NCBI GenBank assembly: GCA_036272735.1
Contig: DATAYF010000601.1
Location: 1 to 15,882, forward strand
Reading direction: 5' to 3'
DNA: 15,882 bases
Source: DATAYF01 sp036272735
Lineage (GTDB): Bacteria; Chloroflexota; Ktedonobacteria; Ktedonobacterales; Ktedonobacteraceae
Numbering within the stretch: position 1 is the first letter of the stretch; each line of letters opens with the position of its first letter. The notes under the pieces were generated by a model. That model saw nothing but the letters and a program-made list of their open reading frames with translations, was not told the origin of the DNA and did not search any database. This document shows, piece by piece, positions 1-6,927 of the stretch. A program made the translations under genes and the position numbers.

Positions 1-107
1 CGGATGACTGGCAACAGACCAGCCTTCTCCCCTCGTTGGATGGTGTTGACCGAGATGCCCAACGCGCGCGCTGCTTCCCCTGCTGACAGAAACTCTTTCT
101 TCTTCAT
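1..107 (-). CDS. Helix-turn-helix (MerR/excisionase-like) protein, N-terminal fragment
   Basis: Only the first 35 codons are in the window; the gene continues past the left edge. The visible protein begins MKKKEFLSAGEAARALGISV and continues NTIQRGEKAGLLPVI. This is the N-terminal winged helix-turn-helix seen in MerR regulators, excisionases and the DNA-binding domain of IS607-type serine recombinases: a short strand, a first helix (GEAARALG), a turn (ISVNT) and a recognition helix (TIQRGEKAG). It would bind DNA. Whether it is a regulator or part of a mobile element cannot be decided without the rest. The ATG is preceded with no spacing by AGGAGG, too close for a normal Shine-Dalgarno site, and by TATAAT at the distance expected for a leaderless message. 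Start and family are fairly sure; function is not. Confidence 0.6.
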   Translation of the reverse strand, partial: MKKKEFLSAGEAARALGISVNTIQRGEKAGLLPVI

Positions 108-113
108 CCTCCT

Positions 114-143
114 ATTATACGAGAGGATGTCTATCCTTCTCAA
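114..143 (-). promoter_or_regulatory. Sigma70-type promoter of the left-edge HTH gene, probably leaderless
   Basis: On the minus strand there is a -35 box TTGAGA (138-143), an 18-base spacer and a perfect -10 box TATAAT (114-119). The start codon at 105-107 begins seven bases after the -10 box, so transcription would start at or next to the A of the ATG. The spacer holds a short dyad, AGGAT-4-ATCCT (124-137). This placement between -35 and -10 recalls MerR-type operators, although the spacer here is shorter than the usual 19-20. Confidence 0.6.
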
Positions 144-175
144 TGCGTTTTTAAGGTCCATTCTATATTCTCAAA

Positions 176-199
176 ACACACATCCTTCAGGATGTGTGT
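176..199 (-). terminator. Hairpin with T-run, likely intrinsic terminator behind nrdJ
   Basis: A perfect inverted repeat with 11-base arms, ACACACATCCT and AGGATGTGTGT, is separated by two bases. Read on the minus strand, in the direction of nrdJ, the stem ends in a TTTT run. It forms the second of two stacked hairpins after the nrdJ stop codon and would also insulate the downstream HTH gene. Confidence 0.6.
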
Positions 200-214
200 A
201 CCTACCGAATTTAA

Positions 215-252
215 CGTCCTGGTGAAAGCACATGTGTGTTTTCACCAGGACG
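215..252 (-). terminator. 13-bp stem hairpin downstream of nrdJ
   Basis: Inverted repeat with perfect 13-base arms (215-227 and 240-252, CGTCCTGGTGAAA and its complement) and a 12-base loop that itself contains the palindrome CACATGTG. It lies about 50 bases past the nrdJ stop codon. On the minus strand it is followed by TTAAATT rather than a clean T-run. It is probably the first part of a double terminator. Confidence 0.5.
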
Positions 253-302
253 CTTCCCAGGCCCCATTACACAGTGTCCAGGTTTCAAAAGTTAGTCCGA
301 GC

Positions 303-3300
303 TTAACACTCACTATATCCACAGCTATAGCACTTCTTGCAGCCTTCTTCATACACCATCGTATTGCAGCCGCATTCAGGGCATAGATTGCCGGTCACGT
401 TCAGCGTGCTCAGGTCAAAAGGGCTGGTGGTGTCCGTTCCTGTCGCCTGACCATTGCTGCCATTGCTCATGCTAGCATCGTTATTGTGGTTGGTTCCATC
501 GGTGTTTGTCTCGCTGCTCTCCTCCTGGTTCTGTTGCGACTCGATATGCATTTCGAGCGCACGCGCCACGGCATCTGGCAACGAACGGACCTGCTGGGCA
601 CCGAAGCCGACCGAACGGCTCCCTCCGATGCCGCGCAACTGATCGGCAATCTCCTGGATGCGATCCATTTGTGAGAGTGGACTCAGGACACGCAAGTTCA
701 ACGAGATCAGGCGACCAACCGCCTCGGCCAGCGCCAGGATATCGCTACCTGCTTTGCCGGTGGTCACGAAGACCTCAAGTGGTCCCTGCTCATCGCTGTT
801 GATTGTAATGCTAATCTTGCCTTCCGGCGCGCTGATCTGCCGCGTGTAGCCCTGCACGACCGCTGGACGGGGTTTGATGCCCTGCTGAATAGAGACGACC
901 GGTTCGATTGATACTCCCTGTGCCGCGGCCTCTTTCTCCGCCGCTTTCTTCTCGTCTTCAACGCGTGTGAGCACGGCATCGCGAGAACCATCGCGGTAGT
1001 AAGTCACGCCTTTACAGCCCATCTCGTAGGCCAATCGGTACAGCGTCTGCACCTGCTCGACTGTGTGGTCGTTGGGCGCGTTCACTGTCTTACTAATGCT
1101 AGAGTCGGTGTAGCGCTGCACCATCGCCTGCACGCGCACATGCTCCTCTGGCGTCAGGTCCTTCGACGAGACAAAGTAGTGCGGCGTTGGATCGTTGGGA
1201 TGTTTGTCGCGCCATGCCTGCAAGAGCGGATGGTACAGAATATGCTCGCCTGTACGGTCGCGGCGAATCATGGCGAAGTCGTACACTGGCTCGATGCCTG
1301 AACTGGCACCTGCAAGCAGGCTGGTTGTACCCGTGGGAGCCTGCGTCAACAGCACCGCGTTACGAATACCCTGCTGCTTGATCTTTTCCTGCACCGCCTG
1401 GGGCAAGCGTTTGATAAATTTTCCCTGCATGTATTTGTCGCGTTCGAACCTGGGGAACGATCCCTTCTCTGCCGCGTAGTCTGCCGAGGCTTCGTAGGCT
1501 GCGTCGCGAATCGTGCTATAGATTTTCTCGATCACCGGAATCGACTCTTCGGTGCCATACGCGACCTTCATCTTGATGAGCGCATCGGCAACACCCATGG
1601 TACCCAGGCCAGTACGACGTGTACCAAGCTGTGCCTCCTCGTTTTCCTTAATGAAGTACTCAGTGGAGTCGATAACGTTATCCAGAAAACGCATAGCGAT
1701 CCTGGAGACGTTTGCCAAGCGCTTATAATCCATTTGCCCCTTTTGTACGAAGGAAGATAGATTTAACGCTCCTAAGTTACAAACTCCGAATGGTGGTAAT
1801 CCCTGTTCGCCACATGGGTTGACACAGCGGATATTCTCGTAGTACCAGGTGTTGGACTCTTTGTTGTAACGATCCATAAACACCATGCCTGGCTCCGCCG
1901 ATTCCCAGGCCGAGGTGCAGATCAAGTTCCACAGGTCGCGTGCTCGAATGGTTTTCTTGACTTCGTCCTGCCAGATCAGGTTCCAGTCTGCGTCTTCTTT
2001 GACTGCCTGCATAAACGCGTCAGAAATGCAGACTGACAGGTTGGCATGCTCGATTTTGCCCGCCGTGCGTTTCACCGTAATGAACTCTTCGATGTCGGGG
2101 TGATTGTCGTCGAGCATAATCATTAAAGCCCCTCGCCGCGAGTTCGACGTGTAGAGACCACCACCGGCCAGCAGGTGAATCTCGTCAACCTCGAAGTCAT
2201 AGACTTCAGATGGGCCTAGTGGCGTGATCGAGACAATCGAGTCGGGCAGGGTGCCTAGCAGTGCGTCCAGGCGCTCGACCATTTCGACTCCACCAGCAGC
2301 CTGCACGCGCTCACGAACACGCGTCAACGCATAGTGCGAAACGCGTTCTTTGGTCGCGTCAAACAGCCCCTGATAGTAACGGCCTGGGATCTCTAACTTT
2401 TTCCAGACCTCCATCGGGTAGTTGTTGTGATGGCTACGATAGCCGATGGTTTGCTGATCTTTGAAACTTCTGGTGAAGGCGCTAAACTTCTGCTTGAATT
2501 GCGCGCCAGTAACGATCAAGCGATGAAGGGTTTGCCAACCCTGAGCGCTACGGTCCTGGGTATGAATATGCGAAACGATACCGTTAGCCAGCAGAAGCTG
2601 CTGAATATCTTTGAGCATGTCCAGGCTGATGCTATCGATACCATAACCACCCTTACGGCTACGGTCGCAACCATCGGCCTCGAAATAGCCCGCGATAAAA
2701 GCTCCTGCTACACTGGATGGTGAGCGGAAGATGGCCTCTGGAACACGAACCAACCCGGCCTTTTGTTTGAGCAGGCTATTCTCTTTGAGCCATTCGATCA
2801 GGACACGTGAGTACACCCTGACGGTTGTGCACGCACCATCACCTGGGCTGACGACAGGCTCAAGCGAGAAGAGATCGCGAATGGCAGTTACCAGGCGCTG
2901 CTGTGCTTCTGGCTGATTGTTCGCGACTGCGAGGGAGAGACCTTTATCATCTGCCCACGTCACTTTTTTGCCACGTATCACATTGCCATCGCCGTAGGCA
3001 TAACCGAGAAAGTAGGCAAGCTCAGGCGTCAGGTGCGTGGGTAGTGTAACCTGCTCATTGAGCGTGGTGCTCATTTTTGAGCGCAGATAGGATGTTGTTA
3101 CCAAAGGAACCAGCGGTGTCTCGTCTTGCGTGCCCTCGCCGATCAAGAGCAAGACTTCGTCGCCCTCCTCAAGTTCGCGCAATGGGATGGTTACGACTTC
3201 GCCATTGCGTAACACGCCCATTTTGTGATCCATCGTCACACGCACGCGATACCCACGGCTCGTTTCGACCTCGTAGAGATCCTTGGTGCCATTGCGGAAG

Positions 3301-5171
3301 GCGTATGTGAACGGACGGAGACCTTTGTGCGTCTGTGCCTGAATTTTTTCTCCCTTGTCCAGGCGATCTGCCAGCTCAGCGGCTGGGATAAGGCCACGGT
3401 CGGTGGCGATTCGTTCCGCGGGACCAAAACATCCACCCTGCTGAATCACATCGCCGGTGGCGACCGAGTAAAGTTGTGCCCACGAGCATGGACCTGAAGC
3501 TGTGCCGTTGACCGTTTTGATATAGGAGCCGCGTGGACGCAACGTCGAGAGGTTGATGCCGACGCCACCACCACGAGCCATAATTTCGGTCATGACCTTT
3601 AAGTTGTCGAGGATCCCCTGGCGGCTATCATCCGGGCTAGGTATCACGTAGCAGTTTGAGACAACGACACCTGCTGAAACGAACGAGTGGTCTTCCTCAA
3701 CCTCCATGTCCATGACAACGCCAGCGTAATCTTCAACAGCAATCTCATCGACACGCACCCACTTGAGGTTATCGTATTCAAAATACTGTTTCAAATCGAT
3801 AACGTGCTCAGGAACTTGCACGCCAAAGAATCGCTTAAAGAGTGGCCCACACTCATTTGCAGTAGCCTGAACACGATAGGCAGGCACACGCCCTAAACGA
3901 TGGGTGTTCTCGCGAATTGAGAATACGTATCCCATTCGCAGAAGAAGCTGGTGGATCTGGACAGTGAGCATTCGATTCGATAACACTATGCCGAGCTTGT
4001 TACCAGATACGTAGCCATCGGCGCTGAACAATCCGTGCAACAATGCTAATGTGAGGTCCGCTGGCAAATGCATCAGTTTGTCGGAAATTCGTTTATTATA
4101 GCTGTAGCAACCAAGGAACGCCTTAAAGAACTCTCCTACAGGCATAGAATTTACCCATAGATCATACCAGCGTTCAGTGCTACTCAGTTTGATAGCACCC
4201 TCAATACCAAACTTGGCCTCTATAATTCGTGCAGCCTCTTCAGCCTCTTTTTGCTCATCCAAACCGAAAACGATTTTGATTCCTGATGGAATATTTGTGC
4301 CACTGCGGTGGGCGACGCATCCATCGCCGAGCCAGCGCCCGAACAGATAGCATAAATCTTCATCAAGTACCAGTTGATTTTGAATTTTGTAATGTGTTCC
4401 CCATTCCGACACGTAGCCATGATCACCACGGATCGTCAGTTTGAAGATTTTTCCATCTTCCGTTTCATATCCCGGAACATAATCGGAGAGGTTAATAGCC
4501 TCTGGGGAATGTTCTTCGCCGTTGTGTGCGACGGCAACGTAATCACCAGGTTTAATTTCTTTGGCAGGAATCCAAGCAGGCTCATGTTGCAAGCGTAGTC
4601 CGTCACGTGACCTGTGGCTGTTCACCCACTCTGAACGGACGACGTGCACTTTATGCTCGCCTGTCACACGTAAATCATCGTAGCCTATTTTCTTGGGTTG
4701 AATTACGTAGAGTGGTTCCTCGGTCTCGCGTTCGAACTTATGCAATACTGGACGCAGACGATTGCGATGCGTTACCACAAGATCGCCAATCTTGATTTCC
4801 GAAATTGGTCGATAACCATCTGCTGTAAGCACTTCCTGTTCAGGCGGCATACAGTTGTAGTATGTTACCTGGTTGCCCGAACCCGCGCCCGCCAGAATAC
4901 GCCCACCGGGGACAAATTGAAAATCGGTGAGTGCTTCGTAGAAATGCTGCTCCCATTCCGCGCGTTTCTCTTCTGTCGGCTCGACTGCCGCAATGCCGCG
5001 CGCGACGCGGGCCCAGAGCTGTTCGGGATAGAACTCTAAAGGCTGTCCGGCAGCATCTTTGAGCGAATACCTATCCATGAACACTTTTTGACGAATACCT
5101 TCCAGGTGGGTCATATCTTGAGCGTTGGCCGCGTCCTGGTTGTTGCCAGAACGGTCCTGCTGATGTAACAT
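303..5171 (-). CDS. nrdJ: Class II (adenosylcobalamin-dependent) ribonucleotide reductase precursor with two inteins
   Basis: Reduces ribonucleotides to deoxyribonucleotides in the cytoplasm, using a thiyl radical generated from adenosylcobalamin. The 1622-residue precursor consists of exteins 1-106, 507-580 and 1011-1622 and two inteins; splicing would give 792 residues, a usual NrdJ size. Catalytic signature: N1118-P-C1120-G-E1122, with C1120 the presumed thiyl radical cysteine. C1131 follows at the same 11-residue spacing as C408/C419 in the Lactobacillus and C322/C333 in the Thermotoga enzyme. The partner redox cysteine is C507 in NCYVIP, restored only by splicing. The tail carries the NrdJ cysteine cluster CPEC...CKKCYSCGYSEC (1597-1622), expected to relay electrons to the active site. 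A low-complexity Asn/Ser/Gly linker (about 1545-1585) precedes it. The ATG is supported by GAGGAG at 5182-5187, ten bases upstream. The gene is transcribed alone, divergent from cinA. Identification is secure. Confidence 0.95.
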   Translation of the reverse strand: MLHQQDRSGNNQDAANAQDMTHLEGIRQKVFMDRYSLKDAAGQPLEFYPEQLWARVARGIAAVEPTEEKRAEWEQHFYEALTDFQFVPGGRILAGAGSGNQVTYYNCMPPEQEVLTADGYRPISEIKIGDLVVTHRNRLRPVLHKFERETEEPLYVIQPKKIGYDDLRVTGEHKVHVVRSEWVNSHRSRDGLRLQHEPAWIPAKEIKPGDYVAVAHNGEEHSPEAINLSDYVPGYETEDGKIFKLTIRGDHGYVSEWGTHYKIQNQLVLDEDLCYLFGRWLGDGCVAHRSGTNIPSGIKIVFGLDEQKEAEEAARIIEAKFGIEGAIKLSSTERWYDLWVNSMPVGEFFKAFLGCYSYNKRISDKLMHLPADLTLALLHGLFSADGYVSGNKLGIVLSNRMLTVQIHQLLLRMGYVFSIRENTHRLGRVPAYRVQATANECGPLFKRFFGVQVPEHVIDLKQYFEYDNLKWVRVDEIAVEDYAGVVMDMEVEEDHSFVSAGVVVSNCYVIPSPDDSRQGILDNLKVMTEIMARGGGVGINLSTLRPRGSYIKTVNGTASGPCSWAQLYSVATGDVIQQGGCFGPAERIATDRGLIPAAELADRLDKGEKIQAQTHKGLRPFTYAFRNGTKDLYEVETSRGYRVRVTMDHKMGVLRNGEVVTIPLRELEEGDEVLLLIGEGTQDETPLVPLVTTSYLRSKMSTTLNEQVTLPTHLTPELAYFLGYAYGDGNVIRGKKVTWADDKGLSLAVANNQPEAQQRLVTAIRDLFSLEPVVSPGDGACTTVRVYSRVLIEWLKENSLLKQKAGLVRVPEAIFRSPSSVAGAFIAGYFEADGCDRSRKGGYGIDSISLDMLKDIQQLLLANGIVSHIHTQDRSAQGWQTLHRLIVTGAQFKQKFSAFTRSFKDQQTIGYRSHHNNYPMEVWKKLEIPGRYYQGLFDATKERVSHYALTRVRERVQAAGGVEMVERLDALLGTLPDSIVSITPLGPSEVYDFEVDEIHLLAGGGLYTSNSRRGALMIMLDDNHPDIEEFITVKRTAGKIEHANLSVCISDAFMQAVKEDADWNLIWQDEVKKTIRARDLWNLICTSAWESAEPGMVFMDRYNKESNTWYYENIRCVNPCGEQGLPPFGVCNLGALNLSSFVQKGQMDYKRLANVSRIAMRFLDNVIDSTEYFIKENEEAQLGTRRTGLGTMGVADALIKMKVAYGTEESIPVIEKIYSTIRDAAYEASADYAAEKGSFPRFERDKYMQGKFIKRLPQAVQEKIKQQGIRNAVLLTQAPTGTTSLLAGASSGIEPVYDFAMIRRDRTGEHILYHPLLQAWRDKHPNDPTPHYFVSSKDLTPEEHVRVQAMVQRYTDSSISKTVNAPNDHTVEQVQTLYRLAYEMGCKGVTYYRDGSRDAVLTRVEDEKKAAEKEAAAQGVSIEPVVSIQQGIKPRPAVVQGYTRQISAPEGKISITINSDEQGPLEVFVTTGKAGSDILALAEAVGRLISLNLRVLSPLSQMDRIQEIADQLRGIGGSRSVGFGAQQVRSLPDAVARALEMHIESQQNQEESSETNTDGTNHNNDASMSNGSNGQATGTDTTSPFDLSTLNVTGNLCPECGCNTMVYEEGCKKCYSCGYSEC
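2142..3431 (-). other. Intein 2 of NrdJ with LAGLIDADG homing endonuclease domain
   Basis: In-frame protein-splicing element, residues 581-1010 (430 aa), between extein sequences GDVIQQGG and SRRGALMIML, a conserved glycine-rich loop of the reductase that is a known intein site in this enzyme family. Splicing residues: C581 first, block B T646-M-D-H649, block F VYDFEVDEIHLL (990-1001), S1009-N1010 at the end and S1011 as +1 nucleophile. The penultimate residue is Ser rather than His. Endonuclease motifs are LAYFLGYAYGDGNV (718-731) and VAGAFIAGYFEADGC (821-835), with D728 and D833 retained. It differs in sequence and +1 residue from intein 1, so it does not look like a recent copy. Confidence 0.93.
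3654..4853 (-). other. Intein 1 of NrdJ with LAGLIDADG homing endonuclease domain
   Basis: In-frame protein-splicing element, residues 107-506 of the precursor (400 aa), between extein sequences VTYYN and CYVIPS. Splicing residues: C107 as first residue, block B T170-G-E-H173, C-terminal block with D-H-S-F (494-497), S505-N506 at the end and C507 as +1 nucleophile. The penultimate residue is Ser, not the usual His. Endonuclease motifs are LCYLFGRWLGDGCV (273-286) and LLHGLFSADGYV (377-388). Their acidic residues D283 and D385 are present, so the nuclease may be active. Hand counts of 60-base lines inside it (3901, 4081, 4381) give 30, 24 and 28 G+C, lower than in extein lines (601: 39; 1201: 34; 1561: 35), consistent with separate origin. 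Confidence 0.93.
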
Positions 5172-5296
5172 GCTTTGCTCGCTCCTCTTCCGTGAATTTC
5201 TTGCTCAATACGTTTTTTGAGATACGCTATATGGCTTCTTCATTTAGAAGCGTGCTCTTGCTGTGTATGCTTATTTTTGAAGGACCTTCATGACTC

Positions 5297-5325
5297 AGTA
5301 TACTTGAAACGAGTGCCAAAAACAA
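5297..5325 (-). promoter_or_regulatory. Promoter of nrdJ
   Basis: Minus strand -35 box TTGTTT (5320-5325), 17-base spacer, -10 box TATACT (5297-5302). Transcription would begin near 5290, giving a leader of about 120 bases. It sits directly downstream of the NrdR-like boxes. Confidence 0.55.
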
Positions 5326-5333
5326 GCCTTCAG

Positions 5334-5380
5334 ACACAACATGTGGAATTTTCTAAGGATCTGGACACAACATATTGATG
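5334..5380. promoter_or_regulatory. Tandem NrdR-box-like operators upstream of nrdJ
   Basis: Two 16-base sites, at 5334-5349 and 5365-5380, share the identical ten bases GACACAACAT (5333-5342 and 5364-5373). On the minus strand they match the NrdR consensus acaCwAtATaTwGtgt at about 11 and 12 of 16 positions, with the GTGT half-site perfect in both. Their 31-base offset is three helical turns, the arrangement known for cooperative binding of the repressor NrdR to ribonucleotide reductase promoters. They lie just upstream of the -35 box. No nrdR gene is in the window. Confidence 0.55.
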
Positions 5381-5524
5381 TCGCCTACTGCATGATAGCA
5401 CATTCGCGGCAAAAATGCCATACCATTTTTTAGGGCGTTGTTCCTCGCGTATCCGGCGCTCAAAGAGTGAATTTCAACCATTTACCCTTTTTCAGAAAGG
5501 CCCTGTTGCGCTCCTACAGTTCGA

Positions 5525-5553
5525 TGACGCAACGCTCTGCCGTGCGATATAAT
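5525..5553 (+). promoter_or_regulatory. Possible promoter of cinA
   Basis: A perfect TATAAT at 5548-5553 has a weak -35 candidate, TGACGC (5525-5530), 17 bases upstream. The only other support is position, about 65 bases ahead of the cinA start. Confidence 0.4.
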
Positions 5554-5617
5554 GACGCCAGACATCATTGTATTACACAACGTTTTTAGATCGCTCACTG
5601 AGACGGAGGATGTACGC

Positions 5618-6850
5618 ATGCGCGCCGAAATACTTTCTTGTGGTACTGAATTGTTGCTCGGACATATTACCGATACCAACGCGACCTACCTGTCGCAGAG
5701 CCTGGCTGCTCTAGGCATCGACCTCTATTTTGTCTCGCAGGTAGGCGATAACCAGGAGCGTATCGTGGCAACGTTACAGCGGGCATGGCAGCGTTCGGAC
5801 CTGGTGATTATGACGGGTGGGCTGGGACCGACCGAAGACGACCTGGCACGCGAGTCGATCAGTAGCTTGCTGGGGGAGACCATGCTTATCGATCCGCAGT
5901 TAGAGGCCGAGCTACGCACAAAGTTCGCCCAAATCACCACCAGCATGCCTGAACGCAATCGCAAACAGGCCGCCATCATTCCCTCGGCTCAGAGTATCCC
6001 TAACCCGCTGGGCTCGGCCCCTGGCTGGTGGGTTGAAAAGGATGGGCATATGCTGGTGGCGATGCCCGGTGTCCCCAGAGAAATGTATCGCATGTGGGAG
6101 CAGCAGGTTGTTCCCAGGCTGGTGGCATATACCGGTGGCACGATCTTTACCCGCATCTTGCGTATTGCTGGTATCGGCGAATCGTCTGTCGAAGAGCAAT
6201 TGGGAACCTTGATTCATTATACCAATCCTACGGTGGCAACTTACGCCAAGTCCGACGCCATCGATGTGCGTATTACGGCGAAAGCCGCTGTGCAGGAGGA
6301 GGCGCAACGCCTGGTTGCCGAGATGGAAGCGCGGGTCAGGGCGATTTTTGGTCACGCTGTGTTTGGGGTCGACAAAGAGACATTGGCCGAGCGTGTCGGC
6401 ACCTTGTTGCGTGAGCGTCAACAGACGTTGAGCGTCATGGAATCGTTGACTGGCGGCCTGCTTGCCAACTTTATTACCGACGTGCCTGGCAGTTCCCTCT
6501 ACTTTAGCGGTGGTCTGATTTCTTATAGTACGCAATTAAAGAGCCAGTTTGGGGTGCCAGCAGAAACTTTGCAGCAGCATGGAGCGGTAAGCGAGGAGAC
6601 GGCACGCGCTATGGCACAGGCCGTACGCCAGCAGCTAGGTACCAATTGGGGTATTGGTATTACCGGCGTGGCCGGTCCTGATATGCAAGAGGATAAGCCG
6701 GTGGGCACGGTATATACGGCAGTTGCGGGTCCGGCGGGCGTCGTCGTGAAGCAGGGAGCAGGCAGACGCACAAACAGAGAGGATAACAAACGACTGGCGG
6801 CCTACGCAGCCCTGAATCTGCTCAGACGTTGCCTGGAAGGCAGAAGCTAG
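5618..6850 (+). CDS. cinA: CinA family protein (MoCF-like domain plus nicotinamide-nucleotide amidase domain)
   Basis: Protein of 410 residues, normal for CinA. The N-terminal half is the molybdopterin-binding-like (COG1058) domain, seen in GTELLLGHITDTNA (9-22), TGGLGPTEDD (66-75) and MPGVPREM (149-156); in characterised relatives it acts on ADP-ribose-type substrates. The C-terminal domain (about 255-410) is the PncC-type nicotinamide mononucleotide deamidase, seen in ESLTGGLLANFITDVPGSS (275-293), GAVSEE (322-327) and KPVGTVY (360-366). It probably serves pyridine nucleotide recycling in the cytoplasm. I chose the ATG at 5618 because MRAEILSCGTELL matches the family's usual beginning and GGAGGA lies seven bases upstream; the longer frame from 5552 would add 22 unlikely residues and overlap the -10 box. 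The commonly seen Cys in ESCTGG is Leu here. M50 protease gene follows 77 bases later. Confidence 0.92.
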   Translation: MRAEILSCGTELLLGHITDTNATYLSQSLAALGIDLYFVSQVGDNQERIVATLQRAWQRSDLVIMTGGLGPTEDDLARESISSLLGETMLIDPQLEAELRTKFAQITTSMPERNRKQAAIIPSAQSIPNPLGSAPGWWVEKDGHMLVAMPGVPREMYRMWEQQVVPRLVAYTGGTIFTRILRIAGIGESSVEEQLGTLIHYTNPTVATYAKSDAIDVRITAKAAVQEEAQRLVAEMEARVRAIFGHAVFGVDKETLAERVGTLLRERQQTLSVMESLTGGLLANFITDVPGSSLYFSGGLISYSTQLKSQFGVPAETLQQHGAVSEETARAMAQAVRQQLGTNWGIGITGVAGPDMQEDKPVGTVYTAVAGPAGVVVKQGAGRRTNREDNKRLAAYAALNLLRRCLEGRS

Positions 6851-6861
6851 GGGTTCAGGTT

Positions 6862-6890
6862 TTTTGTATTGGCATATGGTAAACTATAAT
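6862..6890 (+). promoter_or_regulatory. Possible promoter of the M50 protease gene
   Basis: Perfect -10 TATAAT at 6885-6890 in an AT-rich gap, with only a poor T-rich -35 (6862-6867, TTTTGT) 17 bases upstream. It suggests the protease gene can be transcribed separately from cinA. Confidence 0.4.
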
Positions 6891-6927
6891 AGAATATGTT
6901 GCTTTTTCGTCAGAATAGAGGTCTATA

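Larger units (their letters stand above)
5172..5617. other. Divergent intergenic control region between nrdJ and cinA
   Basis: This 446-base stretch holds no gene I can support. From left to right it contains the nrdJ ribosome-binding site (5182-5187), a small leader hairpin GCTTCT-6-AGAAGC (5234-5251), the proposed nrdJ promoter, two NrdR-like boxes, a short GGCA-AAAA-TGCC stem near 5408-5419, a possible cinA promoter and the cinA ribosome-binding site GGAGGA (5605-5610). I see no cobalamin riboswitch in the roughly 120-base nrdJ leader. Confidence 0.6.

Noticed and set aside
303..5171. Treating the two interruptions of nrdJ as separate genes or introns
   Set aside because: The reading frame is continuous, and both inserts have complete protein-splicing motifs and LAGLIDADG domains in frame, so inteins explain them fully.
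5172..5290. Cobalamin riboswitch in the nrdJ leader
   Set aside because: I looked because the enzyme needs B12, but found no B12-box-like conserved block and the leader is too short for that fold.
5552..5617. Longer form of CinA starting at 5552
   Set aside because: The extra 22 residues do not match CinA beginnings, the start overlaps the TATAAT box, and the ATG at 5618 has a proper ribosome site.
5912..6535. 207-codon minus-strand frame
   Set aside because: Antisense to cinA, no ribosome site or recognisable domain; cinA coding is clear through the same bases.
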